Shown here: positions 6,763 to 12,452 of the stretch, one piece after another
How positions within the stretch are numbered: the first letter of the stretch is position 1
How the letters are laid out: each line of letters begins with the position of its first letter
Assembly (NCBI GenBank): GCA_011040545.1
Contig: DQYM01000080.1
Coordinates: 1-12,506 of the forward strand
Direction of reading: 5' to 3'
DNA length: 12,506 bases
Origin: Candidatus Bathyarchaeota archaeon
Lineage (GTDB): Archaea > Thermoproteota > Bathyarchaeia > EX4484-135
Translations under genes and position numbers: made by a program
Notes under the pieces: model-generated
What the model was told of the DNA's origin: nothing
Databases searched by the model: none
What the model saw: the letters and a program-made list of their open reading frames with translations, nothing else

Positions 6763-8394
6763 TCACCTCTTAGCCACGTACCTGAGGGCCAGGAGGAGGC
6801 CATAGCAGACCAGTATCAGCAGGACAGAGGCAAAGGCAGCTGCGTACCTAGCGTAGCCAACTGCCTCGCTCCACATGACCACGAGGACGGGCACTGTCCT
6901 AGCCGTCCCCATGACCACGATAGTTGCCCCCGTCTCACTTAAGCTCCTTGTGAAGGCAAGTATGGAGGCAGCGAGCATGCTGGTGCTTATGAGCGGTAGC
7001 ACAACGGTCCTGAAGGCCATGAATGGTGGGGCTCCAAGCGTCCTAGCTGCATGCTCAAGGCTTGGATCAAGGCCCTTTAGAGCAGCAACGAGCGTCCTGA
7101 CCACGTATGGGTATGTGAAGGCCACGTGGGTTAGCACTATGAGCCAGAAGCCAGTGTTGACTAGCCCAAGGCCCCTTGGCCCCCAGAACAGGTAGACGGA
7201 GAAGCCCAGGGCAGCAGTTGGTATGACCAATGGCATATCGGTTATGGTATCTAGCACCGAGCAAAATCGCCTCCAGGGGCGCCTAACGATGACGATGGCC
7301 ATGGCAAGGCCGAAGATGAGGTTTATGGCAGTTGCGATAGCAGCTACCTCAAATGATGTTACTAAGCTATCCACGAGGACCTTCCACTTCTCATCTGGTG
7401 CTAGGAAGACCTCGTAGAAGACGGAGTCCCAGTGGTTCACGGTGCAGGATATAGAGAAGCAAGATGGGATGAGTATCATTAGGCCGAAGAAGGAAAGGGA
7501 TGCTATGTCCCTAGCTATCCTAGGCTTCCTCCCGCTTAGCTTACGCTCAAGCCCTGGCCAAACACGCTTTATCGGTATGCCAACCTTCTCGCTAACTACC
7601 TTTATCACGGCCAGGAGGCCAAGGGCCAGGAGGACTAGTAGCATGCTCAGGAAGGCAGCAGGCCCTATCAAGCGCCTCTGGTGCATGGATACAACGGCTA
7701 GTGGGGCTGTTTCAACAAGCCCAGCTACTACGAGCGTAGCGCCTGTTTCACCTAAGCTCCTAGTGAAAGCTAGTATGGAGCCAGCTATGAGGCCAGCCTT
7801 TGATAGTGGGGCTGTTACCGTCCTAAAGGTAGTGAAGGAGGGGGCTCCAAGCGTCCTAGCTGCGTGCTCATAGGTCCTATCAACGCCCTCAATAACGCCA
7901 ACGGATGAGCGGACTATGTATGGGAAGGTAAAGGTTACGTGGGTTAGCACTATTAGCCAGAAGCCCCTTGTTAGCAAGTTAAGGCCATCGCTAGTGCCCC
8001 AGAATAGGTAGAGCGAGAGGCCAAGGGCTGCAGATGGCACGCCAAGGGGTAGGTCCACGAGGCTATCTAGGATCTCCTTGCCCCTGAACTCATATCTAGC
8101 TAGGATGAGGGCAATTGGGAGGCCAACAGCTAGGTCTATGGCAGTTGCGATAGCAGCTACCTCAAATGATATGGCAATGGCATTTAGCATCCTCCACCAG
8201 CGGATATCGCCTGAGACGGGGTTGCTGAAGACGAAGAAGACAACCTCATCCCACCTCAGGGCTACGAAGGCAAATAGGAATACCGTTGGGAGCAATATGA
8301 CCAGTATGAAGAAGATTAGAGCTGCTGCATCGCAAGCCAACCTGCAAGTAGGCCTTGAAAGGAGCTTCTCAATTTTCCTGGTATCAAGCTTCAA
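6763..8394 (-). CDS. Fused two-domain ABC permease
   Basis: This 543-residue integral membrane protein is made of two complete binding-protein-dependent permease units (ThiP/FbpB layout, CysT/ModB-like sequence). Each unit has an EAA loop that contacts the ATPase: EHAARTLGAPSFTTFRT from 176 and EHAARTLGAPPFMAFRT from 447, exactly 271 residues apart. Other matched pairs at the same offset are SFEVAAIATAI (76 and 347) and GFWLIVLTHV. Each half has about six hydrophobic spans, and FTRSLGETGAT / FTRSLSETGAT follows the EAA loop. One polypeptide thus supplies the whole channel. Start: TTG at 8394 with a strong AGGAGGTG site that follows directly on the stop of the binding-protein gene (11-base gap). 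Confidence 0.93.
   Translation of the reverse strand: MKLDTRKIEKLLSRPTCRLACDAAALIFFILVILLPTVFLFAFVALRWDEVVFFVFSNPVSGDIRWWRMLNAIAISFEVAAIATAIDLAVGLPIALILARYEFRGKEILDSLVDLPLGVPSAALGLSLYLFWGTSDGLNLLTRGFWLIVLTHVTFTFPYIVRSSVGVIEGVDRTYEHAARTLGAPSFTTFRTVTAPLSKAGLIAGSILAFTRSLGETGATLVVAGLVETAPLAVVSMHQRRLIGPAAFLSMLLVLLALGLLAVIKVVSEKVGIPIKRVWPGLERKLSGRKPRIARDIASLSFFGLMILIPSCFSISCTVNHWDSVFYEVFLAPDEKWKVLVDSLVTSFEVAAIATAINLIFGLAMAIVIVRRPWRRFCSVLDTITDMPLVIPTAALGFSVYLFWGPRGLGLVNTGFWLIVLTHVAFTYPYVVRTLVAALKGLDPSLEHAARTLGAPPFMAFRTVVLPLISTSMLAASILAFTRSLSETGATIVVMGTARTVPVLVVMWSEAVGYARYAAAFASVLLILVCYGLLLALRYVAKR
7324..8170. repeat. Intragenic direct repeats, period 813 bases
   Basis: The two halves of the permease gene keep DNA identity in patches. 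The 34 bases at 7324-7357 recur exactly at 8137-8170, and ggggctccaagcgtcctagc at 7028-7047 recurs at 7841-7860. The offset is 813 bases (271 codons) in both cases. This shows head-to-tail duplication, with conserved patches kept alike by recency, gene conversion or strong constraint. Confidence 0.85.
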
Positions 8395-8405
8395 ACTAGC
8401 ACCTC

Positions 8406-9536
8406 CTATGGCCTACAGGCCAGCCACAGATCTGGTAGCAGGAGGACGACATCGCCCCTTACCTCTGTGCTAAGTATGTGATGTGGTAACTCAGCTTGAA
8501 CTCCCCAATCGGGGCTGAAAATACTTGTATCTAGCTCAACAGTCTCATTAGTAGGCCTAAAACCATACCTCATGGCCTCTGCCTGTATATCGGCCCTTAG
8601 GAGGAAGCGCATGAGGGCCATAGCTACCTCCCTCTGCTGCTCGCTAACCCAAGGTGCATTTAGTATGCAGAATGGATGGTCGCTTAGCAGTATGCCCTCC
8701 TCTGGGTAGACGGCAACTAGCTTGCGCTCACCTGCCCCCATGTTCTCAAAGATAACGAGGTTCTCGTAGGCTAGGACGACGCTTATCCTGCTTGGGCCAC
8801 TTGAGACCATCTCGCCTACTAGCCAGCTCGTGCTCTCTGGGTAGGCTACTGCCCTAGCCTCAAGCTCCCTTATCCATGCCTTAACTGCTGGATCCCTCAT
8901 GTCATCTAGCGTTAGCTCAGGTGGCTCCTTCCCAGCAGCAGCTACTAGCTCTAGCAGAACCGACATAAGGCCTGAGTTTGAGAAGGATGGATCTGTATGG
9001 GCGAACTTCACCTCGCTGCCCCGACTAGAAACAGCTAGGTCGTGTAGGTCCCTAAGGCCCTCAATCTGCCAATCATCCTGTAGGAAGGCCCACGTAACTA
9101 TCACGAGTGGCGATGACACAAGTGGCCTCCAGGTCCCAGGTGGGACGAGGGGGCCGTTCTTAGCTACCCAATCTGGGTGCTCCTTCTCCCACAGCATGTT
9201 GGCAAGTGGTATCCAGATTGAGCAAGCAGGGCTCCACACAACTGGCCTAATCTGGTCAAGCATTATCTGGTACATGGACTTCCCAGAGCCAAGGGGGATG
9301 CACTCCACGTGGACCCTCAGGCCAGTTCGCTCGTAGTACTCACGCTCAAAGATCGGGACAACGGCCTCAATCCAGCCCTGCTTCTCAGATCCATATACGA
9401 ATAGGAGCTCTACAGCGGCCCCAGCTGGCCCAACTAGCTTGCCAAGCTCGTACCCAAGGAGAAGGCCAAGGGCTAGGCCCAAGAGCAGGCCGACCACCAC
9501 AGCCCTAAGCTGGCCACGCCTCCTCCTGACCGACAT
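8406..9536 (-). CDS. Membrane-anchored solute-binding protein of the ABC importer
   Basis: This is the extracellular binding protein (376 residues). An arginine-rich N-terminus (VRRRRGQLR) and a hydrophobic span at about 12-33 give an uncleaved anchor or signal; there is no lipobox cysteine. The body is a type II periplasmic-binding fold: LLFVYGSEKQGWIEAVVPIF, then SACSIWIPL-like core, PLVSSPLVIVTWAF, FAHTDPSFSNSGLM and SVVLAYENLVIFEN. The last two resemble binding domains found in some VWA-containing bacterial proteins and in SBP_bac_11-type molybdate/sulfate-like receptors. The ligand is unknown. I prefer ATG at 9536 because it lies about 27 bases after the TATA-like ctaataag, giving a leaderless transcript. 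An in-frame TTG at 9542 would add two residues. First gene of the five-gene operon. Confidence 0.85.
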   Translation of the reverse strand: MSVRRRRGQLRAVVVGLLLGLALGLLLGYELGKLVGPAGAAVELLFVYGSEKQGWIEAVVPIFEREYYERTGLRVHVECIPLGSGKSMYQIMLDQIRPVVWSPACSIWIPLANMLWEKEHPDWVAKNGPLVPPGTWRPLVSSPLVIVTWAFLQDDWQIEGLRDLHDLAVSSRGSEVKFAHTDPSFSNSGLMSVLLELVAAAGKEPPELTLDDMRDPAVKAWIRELEARAVAYPESTSWLVGEMVSSGPSRISVVLAYENLVIFENMGAGERKLVAVYPEEGILLSDHPFCILNAPWVSEQQREVAMALMRFLLRADIQAEAMRYGFRPTNETVELDTSIFSPDWGVQAELPHHILSTEVRGDVVLLLPDLWLACRP

Positions 9537-9556
9537 TTCCAAACCAGTAAGGGCTC

Positions 9557-9570
9557 GGCTTATTAGCTTT
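9557..9570 (-). promoter_or_regulatory. TATA box of the ABC transporter operon
   Basis: The minus strand reads aaagctaataagcc, with its centre near 9563, about 27 bases before the ATG at 9536. This predicts a transcript starting at or next to the initiation codon. Confidence 0.5.
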
Positions 9571-9583
9571 CCCAGGTGGGGAG

Positions 9584-9596
9584 AAGGTTATTAAGG
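9584..9596 (+). promoter_or_regulatory. TATA box of tRNA-Val
   Basis: The 13-mer aaggttattaagg is identical to that before the uL18 operon at 2830-2842. TTATTAA centres about 30 bases before the mature tRNA 5' end at 9621. It lies back to back with the minus-strand transporter promoter. Confidence 0.6.
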
Positions 9597-9620
9597 GCCA
9601 CTACATGCCTGCTAGAGGAT

Positions 9621-9697
9621 GGGCCGGTCGTCTAGCCCGGTAGGACGCCGCCCTGACGCGGCGGAGGTCCCCGGTTCAAATCCGGGCCGGCCCACCA
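9621..9697 (+). tRNA. tRNA-Val (anticodon GAC), CCA encoded
   Basis: A full cloverleaf can be drawn. The acceptor stem is GGGCCGG with CCGGCCC at 9687-9693, discriminator A at 9694 and an encoded CCA at 9695-9697. The D stem GTCT pairs with GGAC. The anticodon stem is CCGCC/GGCGG around loop CTGACGC, with anticodon GAC at 9655-9657. The variable loop is AGGTC. The T stem is CCCGG/CCGGG with loop TTCAAAT. The acceptor, anticodon and T stems are all Watson-Crick; the D stem has one G-T pair. The gene has no intron. It decodes GUC/GUU valine codons. The convergent membrane-protein gene ends only 10 bases downstream. Confidence 0.97.
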
Positions 9698-9707
9698 ATC
9701 GACATGG

Positions 9708-10298
9708 TTAGCCCGTCACCACATCTTGATCCTTCCTTTCTCGGGGGCGCACTGCATAAACCGCGCTTGCTAAGGACGCCAAGGAGCCAGAGAACGCGAT
9801 GCACACTCCCAGCGTGATGAAGTTGTGAGGAATGCCGATTGTTTCCCACTTCTCGTACTCAAGCCTCACGGATAGGAGGGCCTCCACGACGCCAAGCTCG
9901 TGGCGATTTTTGACCACGAAGAAGAGCTCGCTGCGCTTCGTGGAGAACTCAAAATCATATCGCACCACGCCCTTGGCTTCCACGTAGGCTTTGTAAGGCT
10001 CCCCATGCATCCACGAATCGAAGTTGATCCTGTCGAGTATGTATAAATCGAAGGTTAGCCCTTTCGCCTCCCTTATACTGCCCCTCACGGTAGCCCCCGA
10101 TGGTCCCCCGCACCACGAGATCATCTTGATGCCGTAGTGGCGCGGGGGCGCTATTATGGGTTCGTCCTCCAACAGGGTTTCCTCCTCGTGCTTGAGCACA
10201 TCACGTGGGGGCATGGCTATGGCGAGGGAGACGAGTATGGCGCCAGATAGGAATATGATCAACCCCGCCAGAGCCACGAGCCTGCTTGCGCCTCGCAT
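9708..10298 (-). CDS. Uncharacterised membrane-anchored protein, atypical codon use
   Basis: I do not recognise this 196-residue protein. It has a hydrophobic span at about 7-29 (LVALAGLIIFLSGAILVSLA), a middle region of about 130 residues predicted to be rich in beta strands (KGLTFDLYILDRINFDSW, then VRYDFEFSTKRSELFFVV), and a second hydrophobic span at about 160-182. The C-tail is short and charged (RPRERKDQ). The layout suggests two membrane helices with an external domain between them. Start: ATG at 10298 with GAGG 4-7 bases upstream. Codon use differs from its neighbours: CTC, ATC, TCG, GCG and CGC appear often, whereas neighbours favour CTA/CTT, ATA and AGG. It abuts the 3' end of tRNA-Val. 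Acquired DNA is a plausible inference. Confidence 0.7.
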   Translation of the reverse strand: MRGASRLVALAGLIIFLSGAILVSLAIAMPPRDVLKHEEETLLEDEPIIAPPRHYGIKMISWCGGPSGATVRGSIREAKGLTFDLYILDRINFDSWMHGEPYKAYVEAKGVVRYDFEFSTKRSELFFVVKNRHELGVVEALLSVRLEYEKWETIGIPHNFITLGVCIAFSGSLASLASAVYAVRPRERKDQDVVTG

Positions 10299-10455
10299 CC
10301 CGCCTCAAAGGCTTGGCCGAGTAAGTCTTAAGGATTTCGGGTTAATCTAGCGTTAAGCGCTAGGGCCTCCGCCGTCGCAGGCCTTCATCAGCCATCAGCG
10401 TATCTCGATCTCCTCATAGGCCCAGGGGATGGGGCTGGAGCTCCTACATAAGCCC

Positions 10456-10563
10456 CCTGCCCTGGTCAGCCAGCGCTCAGCGAGAAGACCCTTCCTCACC
10501 ACTTGGCTTTCCCCGCCTCTACTGCCTCATGGCGCTCTTGGCCCAGGGCAGGCATAGCTGGCT
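10456..10563. repeat. Interleaved inverted repeats (possible structured RNA)
   Basis: CCTGCCCTGG at 10456-10465 is exactly complementary to CCAGGGCAGG at 10543-10552. AGCCAGC at 10468-10474 is complementary to GCTGGCT at 10557-10563. The order A-B-A'-B' is that of a pseudoknot if transcribed. AGCGC (10472-10476) can also pair with GCGCT (10532-10536), as an alternative to the second helix. No known RNA family signature was recognised. Confidence 0.4.
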
Positions 10564-10572
10564 GCTAGGTGG

Positions 10573-10583
10573 CCTTAAATAAG
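10573..10583 (+). promoter_or_regulatory. TATA box of the PIN-domain gene
   Basis: The sequence ccttaaataag has its centre 26 bases before the ATG at 10604. This predicts a leaderless transcript starting at the initiation codon, in keeping with the absence of a ribosome site there. Confidence 0.6.
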
Positions 10584-10603
10584 CTCGTGCCCCGACCACC
10601 CCG

Positions 10604-11017
10604 ATGTGCCCTGCTAGGCCTAGTGGGCCAGTTAAGGTGCTGCTAGATGCGAACTTCTTGTTCCTGCCCATTCAGTTCCACATAGATATCTTTGAGGCCA
10701 TACCCGACCTCCTATGCAGGCGGGTTGAGTTCATACTGCCATCACCAGTCTACGAGGAGGTCGTGAGGGCTGCTAGGCGCTACAGGGGGCCTGAGCGCTT
10801 AGCAGCTAAGCTAGCTGAGAGGTGCAAGGTAGTTGAGGTTGAGCGCCTCCCAGGTGAAACAGTTGATGACCTAATCGCTAGGCTAGCCCGTGAGTGGGGC
10901 TGCGTGGTGGCCACAAATGATGCTAGGCTTAGGAGGAAGCTTAGGAAGCTAGGTGTGCCAGTTATATACCTAAGGGGCCTTGGGAAGCTTGAGCTTGAGG
11001 GTGAGCTAACCGCTTAG
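10604..11017 (+). CDS. PIN-domain protein, Fcf1/VapC9-like
   Basis: This is a 137-residue PIN-fold nuclease homologue. The acidic residues expected to hold Mg2+ are present: D15 in KVLLDANFLF, E51 or E52 in SPVYEEVV, D88 or D89 in ETVDDLI, and D106 in VATNDARLRRKL. The last motif and overall length match the archaeal COG1412 group, related to eukaryotic Fcf1/Utp24, which cuts pre-rRNA. No antitoxin gene is next to it, and the position just before rpo7, spt4 and other information genes favours a housekeeping role over a toxin. The start ATG at 10604 has no Shine-Dalgarno site but is correctly placed for a leaderless mRNA. The function in rRNA processing is inference. Confidence 0.85.
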   Translation: MCPARPSGPVKVLLDANFLFLPIQFHIDIFEAIPDLLCRRVEFILPSPVYEEVVRAARRYRGPERLAAKLAERCKVVEVERLPGETVDDLIARLAREWGCVVATNDARLRRKLRKLGVPVIYLRGLGKLELEGELTA

Positions 11018-11027
11018 CTTAAATAGG
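11016..11027 (+). promoter_or_regulatory. TATA box of the rpo7-spt4-dephospho-CoA kinase operon
   Basis: The sequence agcttaaatagg straddles the PIN gene stop and closely resembles that gene's own TATA box (ccttaaataag). It predicts transcription from about 11047-11050. This puts only a short leader, containing GGCGGGGGAT, before the conserved start of Rpo7. Confidence 0.5.
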
Positions 11028-11061
11028 AGGTCCTTGGTGCCTAGTTAGGCGGGGGATAAAT

Positions 11062-11640
11062 ACGTTCAAAATAGTGAAGGTAGAGGATGTGATAAGGATA
11101 CCACCAGATAAGTTCAACGAGCCCATAGAGGAGGTAGCCATAGAAGAGCTTAAGCGCATGTACATAGATCTACACGATGAGGATCTAGGCTGTGTTATAG
11201 CCATACTGGATGCTGAGGTAGATCCAATAGGCAAGATACTGCCTGGCGATGGGGCTAGCTACAACAAGGTCCGCTTCACGCTCCTTGTATTCAAGCCCGA
11301 GCGGAACGAGATAGTAGAAGGCGATGTAGTTGGGACAACTGACTTCGGCGCCTTCATACGCATAGGCCCAATAGATGCGCTTCTGCACAAATCCCAGATA
11401 ATGGATGATTACGTGGTATTTGATAGGCGAGGGGGGACCTTCGTGGGCAAGCAAACGGGGAAGAGGCTTAGCCAGGGGGACCACGTTAGGGTAAGGGTTA
11501 TTGCGGTTTCCTTTAAACGTGAAACTGGCCTACCGAAGGTAGCTGTTACGGCTAGGCAGGAGTACTTAGGCAAGATTGAGTGGATAAAGGAGATGGCCTC
11601 TGGTGGCGAGGGGGAGGAAGCCAGTGGAGGGAGCTCCTAA
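11062..11640 (+). CDS. rpo7: RNA polymerase subunit Rpo7 (RpoE'), apparent ACG start
   Basis: Rpo7 forms the stalk of archaeal RNA polymerase with Rpo4. The N-terminal RNAP-type domain has VEDVIRIPPDKFNEP and PGDGASYN. It is followed by an S1 RNA-binding domain (EGDVVGTTDFGAFIRIGPID, then HKSQIMDDY) and ends with YLGKIEWIKE and a Gly/Glu/Ser tail. Family members begin M-(F/Y)-K-(I/L). Here the frame reads ACG TTC AAA ATA GTG at 11062-11076, that is T-F-K-I-V. So the family methionine aligns with ACG at 11062. The first ordinary start in frame is GTG at 11074, which would drop four conserved residues and lacks a ribosome site. I annotate from 11062; GTG 11074 gives 188 residues. The gene identity is firm, the start is not. 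Confidence 0.9.
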   Translation, partial: TFKIVKVEDVIRIPPDKFNEPIEEVAIEELKRMYIDLHDEDLGCVIAILDAEVDPIGKILPGDGASYNKVRFTLLVFKPERNEIVEGDVVGTTDFGAFIRIGPIDALLHKSQIMDDYVVFDRRGGTFVGKQTGKRLSQGDHVRVRVIAVSFKRETGLPKVAVTARQEYLGKIEWIKEMASGGEGEEASGGSS

Positions 11641-11825
11641 TGGTTGAGAGGGCATGTAGGGATTGCAAGATGATAACCACGAAGAGCAGGTGCCCAAACT
11701 GCGGTAGCGATAGGCTCAGCAGGGATTTCTCAGGCATAATAATAGTGCTTGACCCAGAGGGCTCTGAGGCAGCTAAGATAATGGGTATTAAGAAGCCAGG
11801 CTCCTACGCCCTGAGGGTAAGGTAG
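11640..11825 (+). CDS. spt4: Transcription elongation factor Spt4 (RpoE'')
   Basis: This 61-residue zinc-ribbon protein has ligands in CRDC near the N-terminus (C6, C9) and CPNC at about 18-21. The remainder, GIIIVLDPEGSEAAKIMGIKKPGSYALRVR by parts, matches archaeal Spt4. Spt4 pairs with Spt5 to hold the RNA polymerase clamp closed during elongation. The ATG at 11640 shares its A with the TAA stop of rpo7, and GGAGG lies 8 bases upstream within the rpo7 end. The rpo7-spt4 pairing is usual in archaea. The frame is open further upstream, but that part lies inside rpo7 and has no family match. Confidence 0.95.
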   Translation: MVERACRDCKMITTKSRCPNCGSDRLSRDFSGIIIVLDPEGSEAAKIMGIKKPGSYALRVR

Positions 11826-12344
11826 TTGAAGCAGAGGCTTATCCTAACTAGCTCCCTTAGGGCTAAGCTAAAGGAACCGCAAGGTGAGTTAATAAGGGGC
11901 AAGCCAGAAGAAGCCTTCAGGGCCATTAGGGAGCGTATGCCTGGCCGAAAGCTCATAACAGTTGGCGATGTAGTTACCTCTAATGCCATTAAGCTTGGGC
12001 TGAAGCCCTGGGTTGCCATAGTAGATGGGAAGGCCATGAGGGAGCCCCTGGAGGGTATTGAGGAGCTAAGGGGAGCTTGGTCCCGTGTCCTCAGGCTAGA
12101 GAACCAGCCTGGCACCATCAGCGGGGAGGCCTGGAGCGTGATAGGCGATGCGATTAGGTCGGGGGACACGCTAGTGCTAGTAGATGGCGAGGAGGACCTC
12201 CTGGCCATAGTAGCCGTCCTATGTGCGCCAGAGGGGTCCCTGGTCGTATATGGCCAGCCTGGTGAGGGGTTAGTGCTTATTGAGGTAAATAAGGACAAAA
12301 AGAGGGTCTTCAGGGAGATAGTAGCTCAAATGAGGCCTTACTAG
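11826..12344 (+). CDS. GTP-dependent dephospho-CoA kinase (DUF359 family)
   Basis: This 172-residue protein belongs to the archaeal DUF359 family, shown in other archaea to phosphorylate dephospho-CoA with GTP, the last step of coenzyme A synthesis. Motifs seen: ITVGDVVTSN at 44-53, IVDGK at 65-69, NQPGTIS at 93-99, LVDGEEDLLAIVAV at 118-131 and VYGQPGEGLV at 141-150. The acidic residues in GDVVT, VDGK and GEEDL are the likely catalytic or metal ligands. The TTG start at 11826 follows the Spt4 stop with no gap. This gene commonly follows spt4 in Crenarchaeota, so it is very likely cotranscribed. Confidence 0.93.
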   Translation: MKQRLILTSSLRAKLKEPQGELIRGKPEEAFRAIRERMPGRKLITVGDVVTSNAIKLGLKPWVAIVDGKAMREPLEGIEELRGAWSRVLRLENQPGTISGEAWSVIGDAIRSGDTLVLVDGEEDLLAIVAVLCAPEGSLVVYGQPGEGLVLIEVNKDKKRVFREIVAQMRPY

Positions 12345-12378
12345 GCTAGGAGAGCTGCTTTAGCTTATTATATCAACC

Positions 12379-12387
12379 GTTAAATAC
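12379..12387 (+). promoter_or_regulatory. Possible TATA box of the last gene
   Basis: gttaaatac lies about 70 bases before the TTG at 12453. A second A/T-rich stretch (cttattatat, 12364-12373) is an alternative. Either leaves an untranslated leader of roughly 40-60 bases that contains GC-rich palindromes. Confidence 0.35.
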
Positions 12388-12388
12388 A

Positions 12389-12421
12389 GGCCCTAGGGGC
12401 CCTATGCCTAGGCCCTGGGCC
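12389..12421 (+). repeat. Two GC-rich palindromes in the leader of the last gene
   Basis: GGCCC-TAG-GGGCC at 12389-12401 and GGCCC-T-GGGCC at 12411-12421 are short dyads whose arms can also cross-pair. Both overlap or adjoin a CCTAGG (12392-12397 and 12407-12412). They could be an operator, a leader hairpin or the terminator of the preceding operon; nothing here decides among these. Confidence 0.4.
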
Positions 12422-12452
12422 TTGGGGATGGGCATCAGGTGGGGAGGGGAGC

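Larger units (their letters stand above)
10299..10603. other. 305-base region without a clear protein gene
   Basis: Short open frames exist here but none has convincing coding character. The stretch contains a short hairpin (ctagcg / cgctag at 10347-10363), two longer inverted repeats at 10456-10563 and, at its right end, the TATA box of the PIN gene. Base use resembles the adjoining atypical membrane-protein gene more than the rest of the window. Confidence 0.6.

Noticed and set aside
6759..6803. Longer N-terminus for the ABC ATPase
   Set aside because: The extra 15 residues lie within the permease coding sequence and match nothing; the ATG at 6758 has a GAGGTGAT site and begins the normal ATPase domain.
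10384..10400. Possible C/D-box RNA on the minus strand (ctgatgg, ctgatga)
   Set aside because: The C-box match is imperfect at its first base and no properly spaced D box, C'/D' pair or terminal stem was found.
10429..10554. Short plus-strand open frame beginning MGLELLHKPP
   Set aside because: About 41 codons, proline- and leucine-rich, no ribosome site, no family resemblance, and it overlaps the inverted repeats.
10360..10600. RNase P RNA or SRP RNA in the gene-free stretch
   Set aside because: Read on both strands; the conserved RNase P core motifs and the SRP helix-8 sequence are absent, and the length is marginal.
9698..10603. Attachment-site repeat of the tRNA-Val 3' end
   Set aside because: No second copy of the T-arm/acceptor sequence was seen in this stretch, so an intact integrated element cannot be claimed.
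11026..11048. Leader peptide before rpo7 (AGGAGG followed by TTG GTG CCT AGT TAG)
   Set aside because: Only four codons and a spacing of about 3 bases; the AGGAGG may simply overlap the promoter.
11185..11484. Minus-strand open frame opposite rpo7
   Set aside because: It is antisense to a well-supported essential gene and has no ribosome site or recognisable family.
11580..11639. Longer N-terminus for Spt4
   Set aside because: It overlaps the end of rpo7 in another frame, is rich in Gly and Trp, and the Spt4 family begins just before the first CxxC, as from ATG 11640.
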